Assembly: GCA_020852035.1 (NCBI GenBank)
Contig: JADZBR010000202.1
Span: 1-18,199 of the forward strand
Direction of reading: 5' to 3'
Length of the DNA: 18,199 nucleotides
From: Caulobacteraceae bacterium
GTDB taxonomy: Bacteria > Pseudomonadota > Alphaproteobacteria > Caulobacterales > Caulobacteraceae
Numbering within the stretch: the first letter of the stretch is position 1; every line of letters starts with the position of its first letter. Positions 1 to 8,724 of the stretch are shown here, piece by piece. The notes below the pieces were generated by a model, which saw only the letters and a program-made list of their open reading frames with translations, made no database searches and was not told the origin of the DNA. Position numbers and translations under genes: made by a program.

Positions 1-2
1 AG

Positions 3-584
3 GTCTCGCTGGTAGAGGCCCGTGACCTTGAGGGGTACACCATCGAGCTTGAGCAGGCCTGCCGCATGCTGGCCGCCGAGGACCGGGCCGGCCGCGCCTG
101 GGCGCGCGAGAACGGTTATGGCGGCTATACCTCCTACGCCTCGCTGGACGACCTGCCGACGCGGGCCAGCATCTTTGGCGAGCTGAAATACCGGCTCGAC
201 CGGCACGCCAAGGTCTACGCCGACGCCCTGTCGCTGGACCTTGGCGGCCGGCGGCTGAAGCTGGACAGCCTGTGGGTCAACATCCTGAAGCCCGGCGCGG
301 GGCACACCGGCCACATCCACCCGCACAGCGTGATCTCCGGCACCGTCTATGTGGCGACGCCCCCGGGCGCCGGCGCGCTGAAGGTGGAGGACCCGCGCCT
401 GCCGCTGATGATGGCTTCGCCGCCGAAGCGGGCCGACGCGCGCGAGGAGGACCGCAGCTTCGTCTATCTGCAGCCTGAGGCGGGGACGCTCTACATGTGG
501 GAGAGCTGGCTGCGCCACGAGGTGACGCCGAACCGGGCGAAGGGCGAGCGGATCAGCATCAGCTTCAACTACGCCTGGCGCTGA
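3..584 (+). CDS. Putative 2OG-Fe(II) oxygenase, TIGR02466-like (5' partial)
   Basis: The frame is open to the left window edge, so the start lies upstream. The first ATG at 66 is probably internal, because the preceding in-frame codons encode plausible protein (ending GYTIELEQACR). About 193 residues are visible. Seen: an iron-site-like segment HIHPHSVISGTVYV, a second histidine in WLRHEVTPNR, and a terminal ERISISFNYAW segment whose arginine suits 2-oxoglutarate binding. These match the TIGR02466 / PF13759 family of putative 2-oxoglutarate- and iron-dependent dioxygenases, usually about 200 residues. The substrate is unknown. The stop codon is followed immediately by the hairpin of a palindromic repeat (585-725), and the gene converges on the methylmalonyl-CoA mutase operon. 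Family assignment is by motif memory only. Confidence 0.8.
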   Translation, partial: VSLVEARDLEGYTIELEQACRMLAAEDRAGRAWARENGYGGYTSYASLDDLPTRASIFGELKYRLDRHAKVYADALSLDLGGRRLKLDSLWVNILKPGAGHTGHIHPHSVISGTVYVATPPGAGALKVEDPRLPLMMASPPKRADAREEDRSFVYLQPEAGTLYMWESWLRHEVTPNRAKGERISISFNYAWR

Positions 585-725
585 TCCTTCTCCCGGTCGG
601 GAGAAGGAAAGACGCGCCGCAAGGCGCGGCGAGGATGAGGGCCTGCGGCCTTTCCGGAGAGGGCGGAGGGCCTCACCCTCCCGCCGGCTTCGCCGTCGGA
701 TTTCCCTCTCCCGACTGGGAGAGGG
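585..725. repeat. Composite palindromic repeat, copy A1 (convergent junction)
   Basis: This fills the whole gap between two convergent genes. Its left hairpin is TCCTTCTCCC-GGTC-GGGAGAAGGA (585-608, 10-bp stem). Its right hairpin is CCCTCTCCC-GACT-GGGAGAGGG (704-725, 9-bp stem). Between them are a GCGCC-GCAA-GGCGC type hairpin near 613-628, a GGATGAGGG motif, and its counterpart CCTCACCC near 671. The layout matches copies A2 and A3 but the spacer differs, so it is a divergent subfamily. It begins one base after the oxygenase stop and ends two bases before the mutB stop, so it may serve both genes as a transcription terminator, although no T-tract is present. Confidence 0.75.
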
Positions 726-727
726 CT

Positions 728-2982
<2,255 letters not shown>

Positions 2983-2986
<4 letters not shown>

Positions 2987-4428
2987 TGGGCGGCCTCGAA
3001 GGCTTCGGCGTCGCGGACGGACGTCAGCGGCGGGCAACGGCCGTCCGGGCCGGGCAGGCGGGGCGAGGGGGCGTCGACCGCTGCGGCCTTGGCCTCGGCG
3101 ACCTGGGCGGGCGCCGCGTCGGTCGGCGGGAAGAGGGTGACGCCGAGGATCTTGGCTTCACCGGCAGCCAGGGCGGCGGCGCGGGCTTCGCGGTCGCGGG
3201 CGATGTCGGCGGCGATCTGGCCGGAGGCGAGGGCGGCGATGATCCCGCCTTCGGCCTCGACGGCCTGGAAGGCGGCCCAGCCGGCGCGGGCCAGCTGGTC
3301 GGTGAGCGCCTCGAGGGCGTAGGCGCCGGCGGCCGGGTCGGCGACGCGGCCGGCGTGCGCTTCCTCCATCAGCACCAGCTGGGCGTTGCGCGACTGGCGC
3401 CGCGCGAAGGCCGTAGGGTGGCCGAGGGCGTCGGTGAAGGCGCCGAGCACGATGGCGTCCGCGCCGCCGGCCGCGGCGGCGAAGCCGGCGGCGGTGAGGC
3501 GCAGCATGTTGGTCCAGGGGTCCTGCTTCGCCAGCATCCGGCGCGAGGAGCGGACTTCGATGCGCGCTGGGCCGGGCGCGCCGCAGGCCTCGGCGATCCG
3601 CGCGTGGATCAGGCGGGCGGCGCGCAGCTTGGCGAGGGTGACGAAGACATCGGCGTCCGCCGAGAGGCCGAGCACGATGCGCGTGAAGGCGTCCGGCGCG
3701 GAAAGGCCCGCGCGGGTCAGGGCCTTGGCGTAGGCGACCAGGGCGGCGGCCATCAGCGCCAGCTCCTGCGACGGGCCGCCGCCCGCCTCGTGGGCGACGC
3801 GGCCGGAGGCGAGGCAGAGGCTGGCGGCGGGATAGGTGTCGGCCAGCCGCGCGGCGGTGGTCGCGGCCTTGACGATATGGCTCTCCACGGGGCCGGGGCT
3901 CGTCCCCGCCTCGGCGAAGGCCGACAGCGGGTCGAGGTGGAAGGCCAGCGGCGCGCCCGGCGCGCCCTTGGCGGCGGCGGCCAGCCAGTCGGCGGCCTGC
4001 GGGCCGAGAAAGCCGGCGTCGAGCGCTGTCGGCGCGAGTTCGAGGATGACGCCGGCCAGCGCGCGCTCCAGCGCCTCGGGCGAGCCGATGGCGACGCCGG
4101 TCTCGCCGACCGGATCGATCTTCAGCACCAGCGAGGCCGCGCCGCCTTCGAGGTCGGCCAGGGCTTCGGCGTTGGCCCGGGCAGGGTCCGGATGGGCGAC
4201 GAGGGCGCGCACGTCCCAGGCACGCTCGGCCTCGCGCGGAGGCAGGGCGACCGCGGCCGGCGCGGTTATGTCCGGCGTATAGAGCGGGCGGATCTCGACG
4301 CCCTCGGGCGTGGTGCGGGTCAGGCCGCTGAGCGGCTTGCCGGCCAGGGTCTTCTCGACCAGGGCCAGCCAGTCGGCCTCGCCGGCGGGCGAAAAGCCAG
4401 CGGCGAGAGAGGCGGGGGCGTCGTCCAC
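2983..4428 (-). CDS. mutA: Methylmalonyl-CoA mutase small subunit
   Basis: This is the structural partner of the large subunit in heterodimeric methylmalonyl-CoA mutases. It keeps the barrel fold but lacks the cobalamin-binding domain, and no DxHxxG motif is present here. The start is a GTG at 4428, giving 481 residues beginning VDDAPASLAAGF. It has a GGAG five bases upstream and fits the usual beginning of the family (DWLALVEKTLAGKPLSGL, then TPEGVEIRPLY). The reading frame stays open to an ATG at 4605, but that extension translates the palindromic repeat at 4523-4686 into unlikely protein. Seen: QDPWTNMLRLTAAGFAAA and SRNAQLVLMEEAHAGRVADP, typical of the family's later barrel strands. The stop overlaps the scpA start (ATGA), implying translational coupling and 1:1 synthesis. 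Small-subunit sequences diverge a lot between species, so the boundary of the N-terminus is the least certain part. Confidence 0.9.
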
Positions 4429-4522
4429 GAAAGCTCCGGCGCACTTGGTGAAGGTCGTCGCAGATGCCCCCCGCGCTCGGCGAGCGTCAAGGTCACGCAG
4501 GGGCAGGCGAGGGGCCGCCGTT

Positions 4523-4686
4523 TTCCTTCTCCCCTTGCGGGAGAAGGTGTCGCCGCAAGGCGACGGATGAGGGGTCGAAGGCCATCGACGCCTCGAAAGC
4601 TGCATTGGGCGGGGTGCGGATGGTGAGATTTGAGAGACCCCTCATCCGGCGCTTCGCGCCACCTTCTCCCGCAAGGGGAGAAGGAA
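4523..4686. repeat. Composite palindromic repeat, copy A2
   Basis: A 164-bp element in the 334-base gap between mutA and the nitronate monooxygenase gene. The outer 27-base arms (4523-4549 and 4660-4686) are perfect reverse complements. Each arm is a hairpin, CCTTCTCCC-CTTGC-GGGAGAAGG on the left. Next inward come short hairpins, TCGCC-GCAA-GGCGA (4550-4563) and GGCGC-TTC-GCGCC (about 4648-4660). Then the pair GGATGAGGGGTC / GACCCCTCATCC encloses an asymmetric spacer. The same spacer words (TCGACGCCTCGAAAGC, TTTGAGAGACCCC) recur in copy A3, in the same orientation. Apart from this element and the promoter at 4702-4732, the gap 4429-4762 shows nothing I recognise. Confidence 0.9.
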
Positions 4687-4701
4687 CCGTATCGAAGGCT
4701 A

Positions 4702-4732
4702 TTGACCTTCTTCTTACGTCGTAAATTATAAG
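4702..4732 (+). promoter_or_regulatory. Candidate promoter with operator-like palindrome upstream of the nitronate monooxygenase
   Basis: An AT-rich island between repeat A2 and the gene. A TTGACC box (4702-4707) is followed 19 bases later by TATAAG (4727-4732), a little wider than ideal. Between them lies the 11-base inverted repeat TTACG-T-CGTAA (4714-4724), placed where a repressor would block polymerase. The identity of any regulator is unknown. This is a visual match only. Confidence 0.45.
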
Positions 4733-4762
4733 CGTCGCATTTCGAGAGGAAACTTATCCGCC

Positions 4763-5770
4763 ATGGCCCTGCCCCCCGTCCTGCGTGACCGCCTGCGCCT
4801 GCCCGTGATCGGCAGCCCGCTGTTCATCATCTCCGGGCCGGAGTTGGTGATCGCCCAGTGCAAGGCGGGGATCGTCGGCTCGTTCCCGGCGCTGAACGCG
4901 CGGCCGGTGTCGCAGCTGGACGAGTGGCTGGACCAGATCACCTCGGAGCTGGCGGCGTGGGACAAGGCTAACCCCGACCTGCCGTCCGCGCCCTTCGCGG
5001 TGAACCAGATCGTGCACAAGACCAACGACCGGCTCGAGCAGGACGTGGAGCTGTGCGTCAAATACAAGGTCCCGGTGATCATCACCTCGCTGGGCGCGCG
5101 GCAGGATGTGAACGACGCGGTGCACGGCTATGGCGCGGTGGTGCTGCACGACGTGATCAACGACGTCTTCGCCCGCAAGGCCATCGAGAAGGGGGCCGAC
5201 GGCCTGATCCCGGTGGCCAACGGCGCCGGCGGGCATGCGGGGCGGCTCTCGGCCTTCGCCATCATCCAGGAGCTGCGCGAATGGTTCGACGGGCCGATCG
5301 CGCTCTCGGGCTCGATCGCCAACGGCAAGTCGATCCTGTCGGCCCAGGCGATGGGCGCGGACCTGGCCTACATCGGCTCGGCGTTCATCGCGACGGAGGA
5401 GGCGCGGGCGGTGGACGGCTACAAGGAGATGATCGTGGCCTCGCGCGGTGACGACATCGTCTACACCAACCTCTTCACCGGGGTGCACGGCAACTACCTG
5501 CGGCCCTCGGTGGCGGCGGCGGGGCTGGATCCGGACAACCTGCCGGAGGCCGATCCCTCGAAGATGAACTTCGGCTCGGGCGGCAACCAGAAGGCCAAGG
5601 CCTGGAAGGACATCTGGGGCTGCGGCCAGGGCATCGGCGCGGTCAAGCACGTGCCGACGGCGGCGGAATTCATCGCCCGGCTCTCGGACGAGTACGAGGC
5701 GGCGAAGACCGAGCTGGCCGAGAAGACCAGCTTCACCGCGGGAAGGGCGCTGGCCTTCGCTGCTGAATGA
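4763..5770 (+). CDS. Nitronate monooxygenase (2-nitropropane dioxygenase family)
   Basis: An FMN-dependent TIM-barrel oxygenase of 335 residues, the usual length for the family. Class members oxidise alkyl nitronates, such as propionate-3-nitronate, to the carbonyl compound and nitrite, in the cytoplasm. Seen: PVIGSPLFIISGPELVIAQC at 14-33, the flavin-site-like GAGGHAG at 154-160 with His158 at the position usually treated as catalytic, and ALSGSIANGKSI followed by GADLAYIGSAF, the phosphate-binding end of the barrel. An AGAGGA lies 13 bases before the ATG, rather distant, but no better start is visible. The gene stands alone between two copies of one palindromic element (A2 and A3). Many proteins annotated this way in alphaproteobacteria lack proven substrates, so the family is firm but the reaction is inferred. 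Physiological link to the neighbouring mutase is not shown. Confidence 0.9.
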   Translation: MALPPVLRDRLRLPVIGSPLFIISGPELVIAQCKAGIVGSFPALNARPVSQLDEWLDQITSELAAWDKANPDLPSAPFAVNQIVHKTNDRLEQDVELCVKYKVPVIITSLGARQDVNDAVHGYGAVVLHDVINDVFARKAIEKGADGLIPVANGAGGHAGRLSAFAIIQELREWFDGPIALSGSIANGKSILSAQAMGADLAYIGSAFIATEEARAVDGYKEMIVASRGDDIVYTNLFTGVHGNYLRPSVAAAGLDPDNLPEADPSKMNFGSGGNQKAKAWKDIWGCGQGIGAVKHVPTAAEFIARLSDEYEAAKTELAEKTSFTAGRALAFAAE

Positions 5771-5772
5771 TC

Positions 5773-5931
5773 CCCTTCTCCCCTTGCGGGAGAAGGTGGC
5801 CCGAAGGGCCGGATGAAGGGTCGAAGATCGTCGACGCCTCGAAAGCGGACTGGTCGGGCGTGGATGGCGAGGTTTGAGAGACCCCTCATCCGTCGCCTAC
5901 GGCGACACCTTCTCCCGCAAGGGGAGAAGGG
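5773..5931. repeat. Composite palindromic repeat, copy A3 (convergent junction)
   Basis: A 159-bp element sharing arms and spacer with A2. The outer 26-base arms (5773-5798 and 5906-5931) are exact reverse complements. Inner hairpins are GGCCC-GAA-GGGCC (5797-5809) and GTCGCC-TAC-GGCGAC (5892-5906). The spacer retains TCGACGCCTCGAAAGC and TTTGAGAGACCCCTCATCCG. The inner hairpins differ in sequence from those of A2 yet remain paired, implying selection for structure or frequent gene-conversion-like replacement. It starts two bases after the nitronate monooxygenase stop and ends three bases before the VOC stop, so it fills the convergent junction. Confidence 0.9.
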
Positions 5932-5934
5932 ACG

Positions 5935-6309
5935 CTACGGGTCCACCACGCAGAACGGATTGCCCTCCGGGTCGCGCAGCACGGTGTAGCCGTCGCCTTC
6001 GCGCGCGCGGGTGGCGCCGAGTGTGAGCAGGCGCGCGATCTCGGTCTCGCGGTCGCCTGCGACCACGTCGAGGTGCAGGCGGTTCCGCTCGCTCCGCGGC
6101 CCCGGCAGCAGGTGGAAACAGAGCCGCGGCCCCGGCCCCTCGACCATCACGCTGGTGTCGGTCTCCGGCGTCAGGCCGAGGGCGGCGAGGCGGGCGATCT
6201 CGGCGTCGTCGTAGGGCGCGACCGCATAGCCGTCGAGCGCCGCCGCCCAGAACCGCGCCAGGGCGGCCGGGTGGTCGGCGTCGACGACGATGTCCTTCAG
6301 GCGGGCCAT
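5935..6309 (-). CDS. VOC (glyoxalase/bleomycin-resistance fold) family protein
   Basis: A 124-residue protein of the vicinal oxygen chelate superfamily, close to the single-domain Glyoxalase_6 type. Seen: a beta-alpha-beta start (KDIVVDADHPAALARFWAAAL), the middle strand RNRLHLDVVAGD, and the closing GYTVLRDPEGNPFCVVDP, which is the typical C-terminal signature. The HLDV histidine and the conserved late acidic region fit a metal-binding role, but I cannot name a substrate. These small VOC proteins are often of unknown function. Its ATG lies nine bases after the MFS stop, so it is probably the second gene of that operon. No clear ribosome binding site is visible, so coupling to the upstream gene is likely. 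The stop abuts repeat A3. Confidence 0.85.
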   Translation of the reverse strand: MARLKDIVVDADHPAALARFWAAALDGYAVAPYDDAEIARLAALGLTPETDTSVMVEGPGPRLCFHLLPGPRSERNRLHLDVVAGDRETEIARLLTLGATRAREGDGYTVLRDPEGNPFCVVDP

Positions 6310-6318
6310 GCGGCGAGC

Positions 6319-7449
6319 TTAGGCCGGATAGAGCCGCCTTAGCCACCAGCCGCAGGCGAGCACCGCCGGCAGGCCGAAGAGGATGGCCAGGGAGAGCGAC
6401 CCGCCGGCGTGGATGACGCCGGCGCAGGCCACGCAGCCGGTGACGCCGCCCACGTCCCAGCCGGCCTCGGTGGCCAGGTGGTAGCGCAGGGTGCAGGGCG
6501 AGGCCTTGGCCATGTTGTAGATCGAGGCGCCGATCACCGGCCCGAGCAGCGGCATGAAGATCGCCGTCAGTCCGCTGGCCGCCACCGCCAGCCAGACGTG
6601 GTCGAGGCTGGCGGCGCGCAGCAGCACCGAGGCCGCGCCGATCCCGAACACCAGCCACACCGCCCGGCGGCCGAAGCCAAGGTCGATGTGGCGGCCCAGC
6701 AGCAGCGCGCAACCGCCGCCGACCAGCCCCGCCAGCGCCATCGCCCCGCCATAGGCGGCCAGGCTCTCGCCCAACGAGACGAAGAGGGCGATCTGCCAGA
6801 CGTAGACGTAGGAGGCGTCCATCAGCCCATCGAGGGCGTTGTAGATCGCCGCCGGGCGGGCCAGCCGCAGGATGCCCGGCGCGCTGGGCGGCACCGCGAT
6901 GTTGGGCAGGCCGATCAGCGGCAGGACGGCGGCCAGTTCGATCAGGCCGACGAGCGCGAAGGTCCAGCGCGGGCCGGCGGCGATCAGCGCCCAGGCGCCG
7001 AGGATCGGCCCCAGCACCCCGGCGGCGGCCACCAGCGCCTCGCGCACGCCGAGTTGGTGTCCGCGGTGCTCGGCGTCGCCGATGGCGGAGAAATAGGCGT
7101 TGTAGGCGTTCCAGTAGACCACGCCGGCCAGGGCCCAGAGGCCGATGACCGCGAACAGCGGCCAGCCGACGCCCTTGACCTCGGCGAGCAGGAAGTAGGG
7201 CAGGGCCTGGGCGATCGCGCCCGCCACCAGCATGGGCTTGATCCCCAGCGGCTTGGCGATCGGCAGCACTGCCGGCCGGATGATGAAGCGGCCGACCATG
7301 ATGCCGGCGTAGGCGATGAGGGCCTGCGGGATCGTGAGCCCGGCCTGCAGGAAATAGACGAGCACGAAGACGCCGCCGGCGCCCTGGGCCAGGGCCTGGA
7401 CGCCGGAATGCAGGTTGACGCGGTTCACCGCGTCGTTGCGCAGAAACAT
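6319..7449 (-). CDS. MFS transporter
   Basis: A 376-residue hydrophobic protein with about 11-12 predicted membrane segments by eye, alternating with short loops, in the Major Facilitator Superfamily range but slightly short. Seen: an N-terminal segment with GAGGVFVLVYFLQAGLTIPQAL, a loop FSAIGDAEHRGHQLGVREAL in the middle of the N half, GPILGAWALI which resembles the antiporter motif C, and a second half beginning near YNALDGLMDASYVYVW. Substrate cannot be predicted. The ATG at 7449 has only a weak GGAA six bases upstream. It is followed by a VOC gene after nine bases, suggesting a small two-gene operon, perhaps export plus modification of one compound, though that is inference. The leader region 7450-7606 contains several inverted repeats. 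Confidence 0.85.
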   Translation of the reverse strand: MFLRNDAVNRVNLHSGVQALAQGAGGVFVLVYFLQAGLTIPQALIAYAGIMVGRFIIRPAVLPIAKPLGIKPMLVAGAIAQALPYFLLAEVKGVGWPLFAVIGLWALAGVVYWNAYNAYFSAIGDAEHRGHQLGVREALVAAAGVLGPILGAWALIAAGPRWTFALVGLIELAAVLPLIGLPNIAVPPSAPGILRLARPAAIYNALDGLMDASYVYVWQIALFVSLGESLAAYGGAMALAGLVGGGCALLLGRHIDLGFGRRAVWLVFGIGAASVLLRAASLDHVWLAVAASGLTAIFMPLLGPVIGASIYNMAKASPCTLRYHLATEAGWDVGGVTGCVACAGVIHAGGSLSLAILFGLPAVLACGWWLRRLYPA

Positions 7450-7462
7450 GAGGAATTCCGAT

Positions 7463-7552
7463 GGAGATGTGTGGGAGGGACCGGCCGCGAAGGCGGCCAG
7501 TCAGCCGGGGCGCCGAGCGCTGCGCGTCATTCCACACATGGAGGTCATCTCC
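7463..7552 (-). promoter_or_regulatory. Structured leader of the MFS gene (inverted repeats)
   Basis: The 335-base gap 7450-7784 begins with this region, upstream of the minus-strand MFS gene. GGAGATG (7463-7469) and CATCTCC (7546-7552) are complementary. ATGTGTGG (7467-7474) pairs with CCACACAT (7532-7539), and GGCCGC-GAAG-GCGGCC forms a hairpin (7482-7497). Together these could fold into a branched leader or serve as an operator. I recognise no known riboswitch, and no promoter is convincing. The rest of the gap holds the repeat at 7607-7711 and the start region of the DUF2793 gene. Confidence 0.3.
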
Positions 7553-7606
7553 GTCGTGGGGCGATGATGGCCGGGTCGGCGGGGCTTGGCAATACGCTCC
7601 AAAATG

Positions 7607-7711
7607 ATCGTCACCCGCGGACTTGTTCCGCGGGCCTATGCACACCGTCTGAGCGTGTGCTCGCCGAAGCCTGTGTTCATGGGCCGCCGGAACAGGTCCG
7701 GCGATGACGGG
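7607..7711. repeat. Palindromic repeat family C (three hairpins)
   Basis: A 105-bp element between divergent genes. The left hairpin is CCCGCGGA-CTTGT-TCCGCGGG (7614-7634). The right one is CGCCGGA-ACAGG-TCCGGCG (about 7685-7703). The two halves are imperfect inverted copies beginning CGTCAC and ending GATGACGG, joined through CCTATG / CATGGGC. The middle has a GCACAC / GTGTGC hairpin (7640-7660). It resembles the CGTCATCCC...GGGATGACG elements common in alphaproteobacterial genomes (established knowledge, from memory). An ATG at 7704 lies inside it and is not a gene start. Confidence 0.7.
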
Positions 7712-7784
7712 AATAGAAGCGAACTTGTCCGCGCTGCTCGCCCCCGCGCGATCCTTGGCGCTCCACCGATGGAGCCCGCATTCG

Positions 7785-8531
7785 ATGTCCGACGACGCCT
7801 CGCCCCGGCTGGGGCTGCCCTACCTCGCCGCCGCCCAGGCGCAGAAGCATGTGATCCTCAACGAGGCCCTCATGCGGCTCGACGGCCTTGTGCAGACCGC
7901 CGTCGAGAGCCGCAGCACCGCCGCCCAGCCGGCGAGCCCGGCGGACGGAGCGCTCTACCTCCTGCCGGAGGACGCCGCCGGCGCGGCCTGGGCTGGCCGG
8001 CCGGCGGGGACGGTGATGCGCTTCGAGGCCGGCGGCTGGGCGACGCTGGCGGTGGGGGCGGGGCACCTGGCCTGGGTGAAGGACGAGGCGGGCGCGGTGG
8101 TCTGGGACGGCGCGGCCTGGGCCGCCTTCCCGCCGGCCGAGGCGACGCCGGCCGCGCGCGTGTTGGTCGCCTCGCCGGGCGGTGCGAACCTCGGCGTCGA
8201 GGTGCGCGAGGAGGAGGTGACGCTCGCGGGTGCGACCACCAGCACCAGCATGGTGATCCCCTCGCGCGGGATCGTGCTGGCGGTCTCGACCCGCACGACC
8301 CAGACGGTCACCGGGGCCAGCTCCTATTCCTGCGGGATCGGCGGCGAGGCGGGCAAGTTCGGCTCGTCGCTGGGGGTGGCGCTGAACGCCAGCAACATCG
8401 GGGTCATCGGGCCGACGGCCTTCTATTCGGATACGCCGGTGGTGCTCACCGCCGCCGGCTCGGCCTTCACCGGCGGCAAGGTGACGGTGGCGATCCAGGT
8501 GCTGACCTTCGCCGCGCCGGGGGCGGTCTGA
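7785..8531 (+). CDS. DUF2793 domain-containing protein (phage/GTA-associated type)
   Basis: 248 residues starting MSDDASPRLG at 7785, with GGAG ten bases upstream. An in-frame ATG at 7704 was rejected because it begins in a palindromic repeat and the extension is not family-like. Seen: the DUF2793 signature LGLPYLAAAQAQKHVILNEAL (about residues 9-29), followed by the GALYLLPEDAAGAAWAGRPAG segment in which the family binds or caps an unknown partner. The C-terminal half (about 120-248) is Gly/Ser/Thr-rich with beta-strand character. DUF2793 genes are typically found beside phage tail or gene transfer agent genes in alphaproteobacteria. Here no other phage gene accompanies it, and repeats flank it on both sides. 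Function unknown. Confidence 0.85.
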   Translation: MSDDASPRLGLPYLAAAQAQKHVILNEALMRLDGLVQTAVESRSTAAQPASPADGALYLLPEDAAGAAWAGRPAGTVMRFEAGGWATLAVGAGHLAWVKDEAGAVVWDGAAWAAFPPAEATPAARVLVASPGGANLGVEVREEEVTLAGATTSTSMVIPSRGIVLAVSTRTTQTVTGASSYSCGIGGEAGKFGSSLGVALNASNIGVIGPTAFYSDTPVVLTAAGSAFTGGKVTVAIQVLTFAAPGAV

Positions 8532-8547
8532 CCTTCGCCCCCCCTTT

Positions 8548-8655
8548 TCCGCTCATCCCCGCGAAAGCGGGGACCCAGGTGTTTTATCGACGGGCGCGGG
8601 CGTATTCGGTTGAACCAAAAAAGCCTGGGTCCCCGCTTTCGCGGGGATGAGCGGA
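8548..8655. repeat. Palindromic repeat family D, copy D1
   Basis: A 108-bp element. The outer 32-base arms (8548-8579 and 8624-8655) are exact reverse complements. Each contains a hairpin CCCCGC-GAAA-GCGGGG flanked by TCCGCTCAT and ACCCAGG. The 44-base spacer is asymmetric (TGTTTTATCGACGGGCG ... TTGAACC, then an A-run) and is conserved in copy D2. It separates DUF2793 from marR, which are in tandem, and could end the first transcript. Confidence 0.9.
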
Positions 8656-8687
8656 TCTGGAGCAGATCAAGGCTCTCATAAGGCAGA

Positions 8688-8716
8688 TTGATAGTTAGCC
8701 GACCTAACTATATACC
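8688..8716 (+). promoter_or_regulatory. marR promoter with embedded MarR-type operator
   Basis: TTGATA (8688-8693) and TATACC (8711-8716) are 17 bases apart. Between and overlapping them lies a 21-base inverted repeat: ATAGTTAG (8691-8698), five bases, CTAACTAT (8704-8711). MarR proteins typically bind palindromes of this length and repress their own operon (family knowledge). The predicted transcription start near 8723 is within two bases of the ATG at 8725, and no ribosome binding site is visible, which points to a leaderless mRNA. Confidence 0.6.
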
Positions 8717-8724
8717 CCTCGCGC

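Noticed and set aside
4525..4547. Ordinary rho-independent terminator at the nitronate monooxygenase or mutase gene
   Set aside because: The hairpin is only one part of a larger repeat with a conserved spacer, and there is no T-tract. At 4523-4686 it lies upstream of both flanking genes, where a terminator makes little sense.
4429..4605. N-terminal extension of the mutase small subunit to an ATG at 4605
   Set aside because: The extra residues come from palindromic repeat A2 and are unlike the family. A GTG with a good ribosome binding site at 4428 fits the family start.
7586..8650. Alternative long frame overlapping the DUF2793 gene
   Set aside because: Composition is Gly/Arg-rich shadow. 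The other frame has the DUF2793 signature.
8680..8724. Ribosome binding site for marR
   Set aside because: CCCCTCGCGC before the ATG offers no purine-rich match. I instead suspect a leaderless mRNA.
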